Source of the DNA: Pontederia crassipes
Taxonomy: Eukaryota; Streptophyta; Magnoliopsida; Commelinales; Pontederiaceae
Length of the DNA: 64,000 nt
Assembly: GCA_030549335.1 (NCBI GenBank)
Contig: CM060187.1
Span: forward strand, 7,936,001-8,000,000
Direction of reading: 5' to 3'
Of this stretch, positions 48,819-61,062 are shown piece by piece. Positions within the stretch are counted from its first letter, which is position 1, and the number at the start of each line of letters is the position of its first letter. The notes under the pieces are model-generated. The model searched no databases. It was not told the origin of the DNA and was given only the letters and a program-made list of their open reading frames with translations. The translations under genes and the position numbers were made by a program.

Positions 48819-49458
48819 TTATGGGTCGTCATCCGAATTTACAAAACGTATCCTGTAGAATCAGATGAAAATTTGATGGACTTATATTACGGGGCATAAC
48901 AGAGTCATAACGATGCATACAAAAGGGTGTAAAATCTTGCCAGAAATATTACGGGTCTAACTTATGTGCCGTAATATGATAATCACGGCACATATAGAAG
49001 TCGAACGCAGAATTGCCCGAGTTACGAGCCGTTACATCTTTGTTACGGGCCGTAACATCTATATGAAAACTTCGAATCAAAGTTGAAATAGGGAGTGAAC
49101 ATCTCATCACGGGCCGTTAAAAGTGCTGATTTTTCTTGATCGTCAATTTTCGTATGGATCTTGATCAAATCAAGATGCCAGGACATGTGCCCAACCTTCT
49201 AGAAGGCTTGTTTGATGATAAAAGCTCTGAATTGAAGATAAATCACAAGATAAATCACTTGTTTAAACTACAAATTATTCTTTGGATAAGTTTTAGACTT
49301 CCAATTTATCAAAACTCAGCGGGAACATTGGAGCTATAAATAGAAGACCTCAAAAGACTTGAAAATTCATGCTTGAGCCCTGGGGAGCTGTGCCCTATTG
49401 CGGAGAAGAAGATTTGAAACAAAAGGTCACCAAAAGAGAAGGATTGCACAACAACTCG
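48819..49458 (+). repeat. Left part of an Athila/Tat-like LTR interrupted by the CACTA element
   Basis: This non-coding sequence right of the satellite has inverted TTACGGGCCGTAACA-type words (49020-49065) and a TATA box (TATAAATA, 49335-49342). It continues at 61581 after the CACTA element and ends before a primer site at 62465. The left LTR boundary, next to the last satellite monomer, is not sharply defined. Confidence 0.65.
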
Positions 49459-49740
49459 CACTACAAGAAAATGGGTAATTAGCAACAAATTTTTGTGACG
49501 AATTTTTCGTCACTATATGCGTCGCTAATAGCGATAAATTTACTAAGACTTAGCGACAAATTATTTGCGACAATATCAGCGACAAATTTGCAACGCAACA
49601 TTTCTTGACAATTTTTTTTGATAATTCAGCGACAAAAGCGCGACAAAATGTTTTGCCGCTATACTTAATTTTTAAATTTTCATAAAATACATATTGGCGA
49701 CAAAACGGAGACAAAGTTAGCGACAAGTTCTCCCAAAACC
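49459..49740. repeat. CACTA 5' terminal inverted repeat and subterminal array
   Basis: After the CACTACAAG terminus come at least ten copies of a short AGCGACAAAT/GCGACAA motif in mixed orientation down to about 49715. This mirrors the right end and is typical of CACTA elements. Confidence 0.85.
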
Positions 49741-49839
49741 ATTAAAACTTACAAAACAATTAACAGACCCCACACCCATTAAACCTTACGAAACAATCCT
49801 ATGCCCTAGTAAATTCCCCAAACCCATTAAGCCTGCCCT

Positions 49840-50010
49840 ATCGTCGCTGCCGCCTGTCGCCACTGCCGCCTGTCGCCGCTGTCGCCTGTCGCCGCTGCCG
49901 CCTACCCTGTCACCGCTGCCGCCTATCGCCGCTGCCGCCTGTCGCTGCTGCCGCCTGCCCTATCGCCGTTGCCGCCTGCCTTGTCGCCGTGCGTTGCTGC
50001 AGCCTGGAGA
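49840..50010. repeat. CG-rich minisatellite (about 15-bp unit)
   Basis: Repeated CCTGTCGCCGCTGCCG-like units, about nine to ten with variants, form a sharp GC-rich island in the 5' part of the CACTA element. It generates meaningless arginine/alanine-rich open frames. Confidence 0.85.
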
Positions 50011-51524
50011 CGTGCGTTGTTGTAGTATGGAGTCGTGCGCTGCCGCCTGTTGCCGTGCATTACTGCCGTTTGCCGCCGTGTGTTGATGCTGCCTGTCGGT
50101 GTGCGTCCTCAGCGTGAGTTCCAGGTACCCCCTTCCTCCCTCCCTTCCTCTCTCATTCAATGGTGTATCCGTTTGATTGATCAAAACCTTCCTATTTCCC
50201 TGATGTTTGATTCGTTTCATTTTTCAAAGGTACCATAGTTTTTTTCCTCTTTTTGATATGCAAAAACTAAGAAAATCATAACTTCAATAAATAACTTTGA
50301 TATGCATATGATCTGCTAGCCCAACTGATTGACGTCTGAACTATTACTTACCTGCATCATAGTTCTGGGACTTCTCTTTGATGGATAGTTGTATGTTTCA
50401 TATTCTATTGTGTTATATCCAGCATCTTTGATTAGGGAACTGAAATAAGTATTTGCATCCATATCAGTTTCTTGATTAGAAGTTGTTATTATTCATATCT
50501 TTAATCCAAATGAACTGAAGAATTAATTTTTATTTGATGTCCAATGTAGTTACATAAAATTTACAAGACATATACTGGCGCATAAGCAAGCAACAACTTT
50601 CCTTACCCAGATACCTATTTATATTGCTCTATAAGTCCAAAATGTTCATATTTAATGTTGGTTTGTTAATCTGGCTGGTGGGTTTGAATATCGATCGAGG
50701 AAGTTAGTAGCCCTCTAGACTCACCACCATTGGGAGATGAATGACCGTAAACATTCCACGTTTTCAAGCTTGTGTAAACAATTTGCTATTAGTTCCCCTA
50801 TCTTATTATTTTCTGTGAACTTTTTTTTTATTTGCAAATTCAGATTCACATGGAAGGTACACTTTTCTATATCTTTGTACTAGTACCTATCCTAGTTTTT
50901 GAACTTGCTAATCTAACAACTATATCACGATCGATGATATGGGTTATTGAAAAATATCTTGAGGAGACATTTAATATTTATTTTCTAGGATATTAACATC
51001 CTCAAAGCTTTTTGTGTTTTGGATTTTGCCTTATGATTTTATGATTTTTTTCTCTTAATTGCCATCTATCCTCTTAGTTACAGTCAGTAGCTTAATTTTG
51101 AAAGGTTCTGACCACATATTGTTGGAGATTAATAGTATGCTATTCTAGGATAATATTCGTGGATTTCTAAAGAGAACTTCTATTCATCTTTGCTCCATTC
51201 ATTTTTATATTGTGCTCTATAATGATTTATGTATTATTTCGATATCCAGCTTTAAGATTGATGCATATGGTTTCAACTATATTGGTTTCAACTATATTTA
51301 AAATTAATATTGATGATAAAAAAGGGTTTTCCTTTCCTTTTTCATTAGCTTCATGTAGAAATCTCAATCTGCTCACATTAACTTAAGTAACTTAATTTAG
51401 TAGTCTTCATGTAGAAATGCCTTCTCTTAACTTATATTGCATTTTGCATTTGAATTAATTAAATATCTGTAGTTGATTATCTAAAGACAATTATTTATTT
51501 TAATTTGTTCAGTCATTAGTCACA
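50011..51524. other. CACTA 5' leader/intron region
   Basis: AT-rich DNA between the minisatellite and the TNP2 start codon, probably untranslated leader with one or more introns. No coding sequence was recognised. Confidence 0.5.
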
Positions 51525-54500
51525 ATGAAACCTAATCGAAGTTGGATTTTGCGTTGGAAGGATGAACATGGTATTGTGACCGAGGATTTTCAAAATGGAG
51601 TAGATGAATTTTTAAAATTCTCATATGAACAACAACATGCAGCCGATCCTCATGGTCGCATTCGTTGTCCATGTTCAAAATGTAAAAATAGTAAATGGAA
51701 AACAAGATACCATGTGGAGATGGATTTATATAAGAAAGGATTTTGGTTGAACTATTTTAATTGGACTTTGCATGGAGAAACAAAATGGAAAGGTGAAAAT
51801 TCTACAACTATTGAGCCATCAGATCATATAGACATGACCAATGCATACATGGATATGGTAAGAGATGTAGAAATGGGTGACACGATCCACCAAGAGCAAT
51901 CAAATTTAGAAGAGAATCCAAATCCAACAGCTTCAAAATTTTATAACCTCCTAAAAAATGCTGATGAGCCTTTATGGGATGGTTGTGAAAAACAAAGCAT
52001 CTTATCTGCTATATCACAGTTGATGGATTTAAAATCAGAATATAATATGAGCGAGAAGTGTTTTGATCGAATGATTAGCATTATCAAGACTATGTTACCC
52101 GAATCCGAAAAACTTCTAGAAAACTTTTATAGGTGCAAAAGAATGATGAGTGAACTTGGACTAGAATACCAAAAGATTGATGCTTGTCATAATCACTGCA
52201 TGCTGTTTTACAAAGATGATACTAATCTTATAAGTTGTCGTGTTTGTGGAGAGTCTTGATTCAAACCAAGAACAAATTCTAGCACGAGTCAACCGAATAT
52301 TCCTTTCACAGTGTTTAGATATTTTCCTTTAGTTCCTAGACTGCAACGTATGTTCTTATCTAAAAATACTTCACATTTTATGCGTTGGCACGCCGAGGGA
52401 ATGCGGAGTGATCCATCGGTTATAACACATCCGTCGGATGCAAAAGCATGGAAAGATATAGATTCAACCTATCTATTTTTTGCTGCTGAAATTTGTAATG
52501 TTAGATTAGGTCTTTGCACAGATGGCTTCAATCCATTTGATGGAACAACAACTACGTACTCTTCGTGGCCAGTGTTCGTTACACCTTATAATTTACCACC
52601 AAGTATGTGCATGCGAAGAGAACACATATTCCTAACTTGCATGATTCCTGGACCGAGATCTCCAGGTAAGAGTATAGATGTGTACCTAAGACCTCTTGTT
52701 GATGAATTGAAGATGTTATGGGATGATGGTGTCTTGACATATGATAGATCAAAGAAATAAAATTTTATAATGAGAGCCGTTCTCCTATGGACTATAAATG
52801 ATTTTCCTACATATGGCATGCTGAGCGGATGGATTACTAAAGGAAAACTTGCTTGCCCAATATGTGGAAGATTCACAAAATCATTTTATTTAAAACATGG
52901 TAGGAAAGTTTGTTGGTTCGATTGTCAGAGAATGTTCTTGCCTCTCGAACACTCAATGTGTCGTGATAGAAACTCTTTTAAAAAGTCAACCATAGAGAAG
53001 AGTTTACCACCAAGTAGAATGAGTGCTACTGAATTATTTGAGCAAGTTGACATGATCGATCCTATTACATTTGGATTGAAGTCACCATCTAATAGACAAC
53101 CAGGATATGGGGTTAATCATAATTGGAAGAAAAAAAGTATTTTCTGGGAGTTGCCTTATTGGTTCTCGAACTTATTATGTCATAATTTAGACGTTATGCA
53201 TGTTGAAAAAAATGTTTTTGATAACATCTTTAACACTGTGATGGACATTAAAGGCAAAACAAAAGACAATGTCAACTCAAGGGAGGACTTAAAACTTATA
53301 TGTAAACGTCCAGAGTTAGAGTTAGTACATCACAATGGAAAGTGCATCAAGCCAAAAGCCACCTATGTATTGTCAACTGATCAGCGGAAGCTTGTTTTTG
53401 AATGGATAAAACAATTAAAATTTCCCGATGGATATGTATCTAACATTTCTCGTTGTATAAATGTCGATGAAGGTAAGATTTCAGGGATGAAGACCCATGA
53501 CTGCCACATATTTATGCAGAGATTAATTCCAATTGCTTTTCGAGAATTTTTGCCTAAATCCATTTGGGGTACCATCACATAATTCAGTATATTTTTTAAA
53601 GAATTATGCTCTCGCAATATTCGTAGAGATGACATGATTCATCTTGAATCATCCATCATAATGACTTTATGCAAAGATGAAAAAATCTTTCCACCATCAT
53701 TTTTTGATGTTATGGAACATTTGGTGATGCACCTTCCATATGAAGCAAAAATTGCTGGTCCCGTACAATTTAGGTGGATGTACCCAATGTTGTCAAACAC
53801 GTAAAACGGGCTCGACACGGAGGGTCGGCAAAACACGTAAATCATGAACACGTAACACGACACGGCCGATTCTACCAGATTTTTATTTAATATATTATAT
53901 ATATACATGTAAATATATATATGTATATATAAGTAATTAGTGGTGAGATGCAAATTCTTTTGAACTTATAAGTACCAAATGCAATATTACATAAGCAAAA
54001 TTCTAATTTTAAGATCAATTCATGACATTAACAATTATTTTCTTATATATTAAAATATTAGTTCATGAAAAATTAACACCTCAACAAATTATAATAAGAA
54101 CAGACTAATGGCAATTGATAAATCAATAAATAATGTTAACAGTTAATTCATGAAAAACTAATACATCATTAAAATTATAATAATATCAAAAATTAGCACA
54201 TCAATTCATAAAAAAAATTCGTGATCAATTCATAAAAAATTAAGACAACAATAAATTTAGAATAATAACAGAGAAGCCGCTCACGTGCGCGGAGAGAGAA
54301 AGGGAAAAAATGCTAGGGTGTGCGAAGGGAGAGGGAGAAAAGGGCAAGGGAGAGAGGAGAGGGAGAGAAGGCCTGCTCGGGTGAGTGAAGAGAGAAAGGG
54401 AGAGGGAGAGAAGAGAAAGGGAGAGGGCGTACCTGGTCGGCGACAGCATCAGGACAGCAGCAGAGAGCGGCGGCGGCGGCGGCGGCGAAGTAAAGACATC

Positions 54501-56302
54501 AGTGACAGCAGAAGATGAGTGATGGCAGCATCAGCAGACGAGCATCGGCGGCAGTGGCGGCGGGACAGCGGCGACGGTGGCAGCAGGTCAGCGGCGGTGA
54601 TGGCAGCAGGTCAGCGGCGGCGGCAGCAGGACAGCGGCGACGGTGGCAGCAGGTCAGCGACGGTGATGGCAGAGCAACATCGGCGGACAGGAAACAAAAG
54701 GAGAAAAAGATTGATGAGTGCCTGTCACAAGTTATAAAAGGTACACCATACGTGGGTGAACGAGCAGGTAAAAAAAGGGATCGGCGGACACGGAGTCAAC
54801 ACGCGATTCCACCGATTCTACGCACTGACACGTGATTCCACTGCGTGTTGACGAAACGCAATTCTGGATAGAATCGAACACGTTTGGCCGGGGTAGACTC
54901 GTAGAATCGTACGAGTCGACTCGCGTTTTTGACAACCTTGGATGTACCCATTTGAGAGATGCATGTTATATCTTAAATGAAAGGCAAAAAATAAGGCAAG
55001 GATTGAAGGTTCAATATGTGAAGTATATTTTTTGGAAGAAGTTTCAGATTTCACATCATTATATTTTTCACCCGAGATTCAAACGAGGTGAACTCAAGTT
55101 CCAAGGAACGATGATGGTGGTGAAGAAATTTTTAAAAATTGCTTGTCAATTTTTAAGTTTGCAGCTCGACCGATTGGAAAAGCGCAAAAGTTTATTTTAA
55201 GCGACAATGATTTGAATATTGTGGAGAATTATATTCTCATCAATTGCCCCGAAGTGGAACCATATTTAGTGTAAGAATATGACATTAAGTCATTTCATCA
55301 ATAAAATTTTATATAGAAGTCTAAATAATATCTAATATTTATTTGTTTTGATAATTAATTAGGAAATTTGAAGAATATCAAAGACAGTTAAATCCTTATA
55401 TTACCGATGAACAGAGATTGCAAATTAGAGATGAACAATTTTCTTCTTGGTTTAAGACACAGGTGAGTAAGAAATTTTCAACTTATAATGAATTATGTAT
55501 TAATTGAATTTATATTAATTCAACTATAATGAATTATGTATTAATTGCTTAGGTACAAAATGGCATGATATCAGAATTGCAGATTCAAAATCTTAGTTAT
55601 GGACCTTCGAAAATAATAACAACTTACAACGGAATCATTGTAAATGGTTATAAGTTTCATACAGAAGAATATGGACAAAATAAATCTACAATGAATAGTG
55701 GCATATGTGTTCGTGGTTCTTTGTATGGGGAAAATGAGTTGGATTATTATGGCATCGTCGAACAAATATTGGAGTTGTCATATCTTGGACAAAATACTAT
55801 TTTTGTACTACGATGTCGGTGGTTTGATCCACAAAATCGGGTTAAAATAGATCAAGTTTATGGTTTTGTCGATGTTAAACACAAGTCAAGGCTCAATTCG
55901 AATGATCCATTCGTTTTGGCTGAGCAAGCACAACAAGTTTACTTCACCAAATACCCTTCATCTAAACGGGGTATTGATGAATGGTGGGCTACATGTAAAG
56001 TAAAAAGTATATTATTCATGGAGGAAAAAATGAATGATGAAGGCACAACAATTGATGACATGTTACACGATGATTTTTATCAAGATAATAATATTGGTGT
56101 AACAAATATTATAGTGGAAGAGAATGAGACAACTATATTGCTTGATACAAATGGTCCATTGGAAGAGGTTAATATAAATGAGATACATTCTTCATTAGAT
56201 GTAGAAGAGGATGAATTTATATATGATGACAACACTAGTGATAATACAGAAGAAGAAGAGGAGGAGGAGGAGGAAGAAGAAGATTCTTTTTTCAGCATTT
56301 AA
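51525..56302 (+). pseudogene. TNP2-like CACTA transposase (broken)
   Basis: The frame opens with a transposase-associated N-terminal domain (SWILRWKDEHGIVTEDFQNGV, RCPCSKCKN, about residues 5-60). The main transposase domain includes RMFLSKNTSHFMRWH, LGLCTDGFNPFD, WPVFVTPYNLPPSMC and LACPICGR. A DUF4218-like part follows (DVMEHLVMHLPYEA, FRWMYPFER). Small exons (about 55360-55461) lead to a DUF4216-like last exon (55556-56302, VLRCRWFDPQNRVK) with an acidic C-terminus. All of 51525-53784 is one frame apart from three stops (TGA 52257, TAA 52758, TAA 53580). A hAT-like element splits it at 53785-54940, and further damage follows near 54970-55190. It should once have cut and joined the CACTA ends with the TNPA-like protein; it cannot now be made intact. 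Confidence 0.92.
53785..54940. mobile_element. hAT-like non-autonomous element inserted in TNP2
   Basis: The left end is CAATGTTGTCAAACACG. The right end, reverse-complemented, is CAAGGTTGTCAAAAACG, matching at 15 of 17 positions. It is flanked by the 8-bp repeat GATGTACC (53777-53784 and 54941-54948). Removing it restores the transposase reading FRWMYPFER. The interior has an AT-rich left half, a GA-rich run (54270-54430) and CGG/CAGCAGG minisatellite DNA (54460-54670). No transposase is encoded. CA start and 8-bp duplication fit hAT. Confidence 0.88.
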
Positions 56303-56486
56303 AGGCACATATTTTAATTAGAATTTTTTATTATTTAAATTTTCAGGTCATTTTAATCTTATATATATTTTTATTTTAAAATTTATATGTAATCATGTTG
56401 GCGACAAGGAACTCAAGTTGCAATTTACGCTTTAAACTTTTATGACCTTTGAGGATTTCTCTCATTTGAATTGATGTTTCTGGCAG

Positions 56487-56659
56487 CATGATATATTTCG
56501 TAACAGGAAGGAACTTCTGAAGGCAATAGATTTACGACTTACTGCTGTTAAACAAGACCTAACTACAGTGTGTGGTCGAGCATCATCAGCAGGGTTCACA
56601 CTCGACAACGTCTCCGAGCTTCTCCAATTTGCAGATTACTTTGGCGCTAATCGGTTAAG
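56487..56659 (+). pseudogene. Captured exon of a COP1-interacting protein 7-related gene
   Basis: The 173-bp open segment encodes [19 protein letters not shown] and [10 protein letters not shown], the conserved ELLRAIDLRL..V.QDL...RASAAGF...VSEL..FADHFGANRL block of plant COP1-interacting-protein-7-like proteins. It is bounded by an acceptor (TGGCAG) and a donor (GTAAAT) in the right phase, so genomic DNA rather than cDNA was acquired. Only this exon was recognised. The downstream exon, which in the family starts near NEACTKF, was not found before 58888. It could be spliced into chimeric CACTA transcripts; that is speculation. Confidence 0.85.
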
Positions 56660-58659
56660 GTAAATTTTACTTGCAATCCTGAATATAACCAACTCAAAAA
56701 GAAAGCAAGGGTAAAATTAATTTTATATTCCCCTCAAAAAAATAAAATTAATTTTATATTTTGTCGAAGAACTACTTTGTGCCTTTATAGATGAGTACAT
56801 ATTTGATTATCGTCTGAGGTTTGGATATGTGTATGTTCTTGCTATGTGTCGCTTGCCATCTTTTTTTTTCCTGCACTAAGGATATCTCTCTGAATATTTC
56901 TATGTTTGATCATTTTCTTGAGAAAACATGTGCAACTCTAGCTGAATTTTCCCTTCTAAAAGAACACTAGCTGTATTTGCTGTTGGGCATTGGGCTTTAC
57001 CATTTGTTTTATGCTATGACAGTTACTATTTTCTTAACTGTGAGTACTAGCAATAACAGTCTTCACTTTAAAAAAAGAAGAAGAAATGACAGTCTTGATA
57101 AATAAGATGCAGAGGATTAATATATAGAGATATGAATTGCTGGGCACTTGGTAAATATACCTTGGCTTGTACTACTACATAATCTCTCTGCTTTTATGGA
57201 TGAATATGCATGACGGACTACATATCTAGAATTTTTTTGAGGCTAAGGATATATTTATGGTGGCAAATCAAGCAGCTGGCTGTTAGCAATTTTCGGTGGA
57301 ATCTGAACTCAAAATAATTTTGGGCAGAATCTCAAATATGGATGTATTTTGGGAGAGAGATCCACAATAGGATCTTAATATTTTGTTTAGAGGCATCTAA
57401 CTCTTCACTTGTATTTTTTAAAAAAACTTGAAAACTGCCATCTTGAGTTTTACAACAGGAGACTGCCTATACATATCTAGGATGCCAAATAATAAGAATT
57501 ATTGCCTTCGTCTTCATATTCTTTCTGTCAAGAGAAGATACTAACTGTTCTGATCAATTATCCTCAGCATATCAACTATGATTTTCCATATCAGATCCAT
57601 TTAAGCTGCTTGTGCTCAGATTCTAAACCTGGAAAGCCATAAGAACACAGGCAAATAAGTGCAAGTAGTTATATTAAGCAAGCATTGTTTTTTGTTGTTT
57701 AAGAACAAGAGTCTAATATTGGAGGGGCTTAAGAAGAAAAGTAACATGCCGCAAGTAACTTAACTGGAGTTAAGCAAAAAATAATTTTTTTTCTTTCACT
57801 GAAAGATTACAGGGAAAATATAAATACACAAGAGATGAACTCACATGGACACAAAGAAAGACCTCTTGATTTTCTCTAGTGATATTATGACCAATGTTAG
57901 CATGATAAAAAACAGGGAGTTGATGCAGCAGTTACAAATAAATTTCATGAAACAAAAGTGGTGAGATAGGCAGATGATATAACAAAAGTGATGTTACATG
58001 ACCAATGTTTTATGACAATGATATCATGAAACAAAAGTCTCTACATGTCAGAAGGAGGCAACTAAGAAAAAGACCCAAATTCAGGGAGTTGATGCAGCAG
58101 TTACAAATAAATTTAGTTTAATTATGTGGGAGCTATAAGGGCCACAATACTATGATGTCCATGAGGGTCGTCCAAGTGGTGAGATAGGCAGATTTTACAT
58201 CAGGTTGTCATCGGTTTCTAGGTCCTCAAACGACAAGGAAATTCAATTGATTGCTATTTGGTCAATCAAGTTATAGTACACAAATGGGAGTACACGTGAT
58301 TTATGATAAGGCAGAAAGTTTAGCATCCCCCAAGACTACTAGGTTCATATATTGCACAGGAGTAAGTAAACACACAACTATATATCTCATATATTGGACA
58401 TTCCTAAGAAGTATAGCAGAGATGAGACAAACAATTATAAATGTAAGACAACATATGCACACAAAAAGAACTGTCACCTGCTAACTAGAGCAACCCAAGG
58501 AACTCCCTGCAATAAAAAATAGAAACCGATTTTTTTTTTCATTCTGCATATTTATAGTTCTGTGATGTTCTGTTCGGATTTAGTCCATGTTCATGCAAAC
58601 GGGTAACTTTGTTATTCAAACATATTCAAAGAATTCCATGTTCAGATTTAGTCCATCCT

Positions 58660-58812
58660 CATCACTCCAGTGCCATCTTTGTTATTTAAGCCATCCTCAT
58701 TGTCTTCACTAGTATCTTTATTGGATGTGTTGTCATCTTTCTCTACAGCATTACCGGTACTAGGGCTTATAACTTCTGTAGACAGGTTTTCAGATGTTGA
58801 AATGATTGTACA
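58660..58812 (-). pseudogene. Possible antisense gene fragment, acidic
   Basis: On the minus strand an uninterrupted stretch of about 50 codons reads STSENLSTEV, then AVEKDDNTSNKDTSEDNEDG, and stops near 58663. Its Ser/Asp/Asn-rich composition looks like a disordered protein region and is unlike the AT-rich neighbours. I do not recognise it. It may be a second, inverted piece of captured host DNA or a chance open frame. Confidence 0.25.
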
Positions 58813-58927
58813 GTGATAAATTTAAGTAATAATTTCTGTAGACAGGCTTGAACACTCTTGAAAAGTGATAACAGTATTAGCTCTCAAATTGGCGACAAGG
58901 AACTCAAGTTTTTTACATTTTCAGATT

Positions 58928-60765
58928 ATGGCTACTCACGATAGAGGTCGTGGTAGAACACGCACCACATCTTTGCCACCCCATTCAAGCGGTTCGGGTT
59001 CTACTTCACCTAGTATAGCAAGTAATGAATTATAATTTATGTGATTTAATTTTGAATTAAGCTCACACCACATCTTTCTCACCCGTGCTTGGTGAAGAAG
59101 GGATAGGTGACACTTCGACTCCTGCTCCTAATTTAGGGGGCTCTGATATTCCTTCACCACATCACATGCCAGGTAATGAGTTATAATTTGTGTAATTTAA
59201 TTTTCAGTCGAGCTCACACCACATCTTCATTACTTGAGCTTGGTGAAGTAGGCATCTTTGACACATCGACACCTGATTTGGTGGGATCTGGTACTCCTTC
59301 ACCTGACATATCAGGTAATTAATTATAACTTGTATAATTTGTTTTTCAATTGACTATTTTAGTACTAACTTGTAATAGGGACTTCAACTCGACAACCAAC
59401 AATTGTTGGTCTTGAGAATTTGCCATATTGAGTCATTCCGCCTAGTGGCATTATGGTTGATGACCCGATCAATCCATAAGTTGAAGAATCATTTAATTAA
59501 TTTTAATAGCAAAATGACTTGGTTTCTAACCATTTTTATATTTTTCAGAACAACTTTTATACCTGGAAGCGTCATTAGAACTATTAGTGACATAGCCATA
59601 AGTCGACTCCCCGTAGGTGCATCTTTCTTGGAAGGAAATACCAATTGGTTTGAGAGACGCTATGTATAATGATTTTAGGGTAAATGTTTTTTAATAATTT
59701 CAATTTTAATAATTTAGACTTGTTATTACATGCAATAATTTTTTTTGTTGAATAGGGAAGATATAAATTTCAAGATGGTCTCCATGAGTTGACCATAAAA
59801 AAGCTTTTTGCATCGATTGCTTCTAGTCGACTTAGTGGTGTTCTCTACAATTATCGGGAAGCCGCAATGAAAGCAACTAATGGTAATATATTAGAAGCGA
59901 AAAATAATGTGCCCGTGGGGATAGCCGGAGATGTTTGGGCATCTCTCTGTGATCATTGGTATGTTGTAAAAGTTAGAATTTAATGATATAGAATTTTAAA
60001 ATAATGCATTACATTATTTCTCATTTGTAGGAACGACGACAAGTGGAAAAAATGGTCTGTAGCAGGCAAACAAAATAGAGCCTCTATGGTAGAATCGTCA
60101 CGGCATACGGCAGGATCTGTGGGATTTGTTGAACATAAACTTCGAATGGCAATTCTTATGTTTAATAAATTTGATTACTCACTTTAATTACAATGTCAAC
60201 TTTTATAATGAGATGAAATGTTTATAATGTTTTATACATAACATTTATAATGTTTTTGATAGGAAAAAGCTACTCAAGGTGTGGTCAGTTATCGAGATGT
60301 CTATAAGGAGATGCACACTAGTAAAAAGACTAATGAATTTGTCACCACAGAAGCACAACATGTTATCGTATATTTCAAACACTTTTCCTCTTTGTATATT
60401 GAATGATTTACTTTGAATAGTAATTTTTATGTATCTAATTTTATAATTAATATTATTTTCAGGATAGTTACGATATGTTGTTGGCAGAAAAGTATGCAGA
60501 TTCACAACCCCCTCAGTTTGATGCAGAGGTATGGCATCAAGCTGCCGGACTTACTAGTAACGGGAGACTTCGTGGTATAGGTCCTTTGCCATCTTCAATC
60601 ATGGGCGCTTCTTCTACTGGTCCTTCATCCGGCTTGGGCGACACTGCTCCCACGATTCCTCTACATGAAGTAGAGACTACCGTTAGGAATATAATACGAC
60701 AAGATGTTGGACCAATGTTTGATGCGATAATGAGTTATATGCGTGAACGTGATGGGAACAAATGA
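58928..60765 (+). pseudogene. TNPA-like CACTA second gene (transposase_24/plant transposase type)
   Basis: It starts MATHDRGRGRTRTT at 58928. A Ser/Thr/Pro-rich N-terminal part is made of repeated small exons. The conserved region follows: WKEIPIGLRDAMYNDF (to 59679), exon 59756-59958 GRYKFQDG with KATNGNILEAKNNVPVGI and VWASLCDHW, exon from 60031 NDDKWKKWSVAGKQNR with SRHTAGS, exon 60263-60367 DVYKEMHTSKKTNEFV, and last exon 60463-60765 with LLAEKYADSQ and a stop at 60763. The order matches the family that binds CACTA subterminal motifs beside TNP2. A TGA near 59430 and an unclear donor after 60148 suggest decay, though most exons are open. It lies right of the captured segment, and its promoter may have been displaced. 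Confidence 0.85.
59019..59340 (+). repeat. Tandem exon-plus-intron repeats in the TNPA-like gene
   Basis: A unit with 'ggtaatgagttataat' (intron start), 'taattttcag', CTCACACCACATCTT and CTTGGTGAAG recurs at about 59019 and 59170, period about 151 bp, with a partial third copy from 59312. Each encodes a short SGSTSPS/SDIPSPH/SGTPSPD type segment. Confidence 0.8.
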
Positions 60766-61062
60766 CCATTTGATTCGGGACATGATTAGGGTTTACATCT
60801 TACGACTATTTTATATGAATTGTGATACTTTTGTTTATCGTAGTAGATTGTCTACTTGTGATATTATATGATATTTAGACTTTTGATAATATTATGTGAT
60901 CTTATGCGATATTTTGATGATATTATGTGTTATTCAAATGGATTCACAGTTTCTGAGAATTATGAATGTAAATGGATTTTCTTATTTTTTAATATATTTT
61001 TTTAAAAATATTCTAAATATTAGCGATGAATTTACGACAGAAGCCCGACTAAACTATTATGG
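60766..61062. other. CACTA 3' untranslated/AT-rich spacer
   Basis: No coding sequence. Repeated 'gatattatgtgat' words lie near 60860-60930. Confidence 0.6.

Larger units (their letters stand above)
56398..58910. other. Captured host segment in the CACTA element, bounded by 22-bp direct repeats
   Basis: An identical 22-bp sequence (core GGCGACAAGGAACTCAAG) occurs at 56398-56419 and 58889-58910. The 2469 bp between them look unlike the rest of the element and hold a host exon with splice sites (next entry), then intron-like DNA. A 32-bp direct repeat with core GAGTTGATGCAGCAGTTAC lies at about 57915 and 58083, and 'gtggtgagataggcaga' recurs at about 57958 and 58176. The repeats look like a duplicated acceptor site formed when the segment was acquired. 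Confidence 0.75.

Noticed and set aside
49960..50238. Open frames on both strands across the CG-rich minisatellite
   Set aside because: Low-complexity repeat translation with no family resemblance and no splice context.
54285..54835. Arg/Glu- and Ala/Gly-rich open frames inside the hAT-like element
   Set aside because: They are translations of GA-rich and CGG/CAGCAGG minisatellite DNA and contain no transposase motif.
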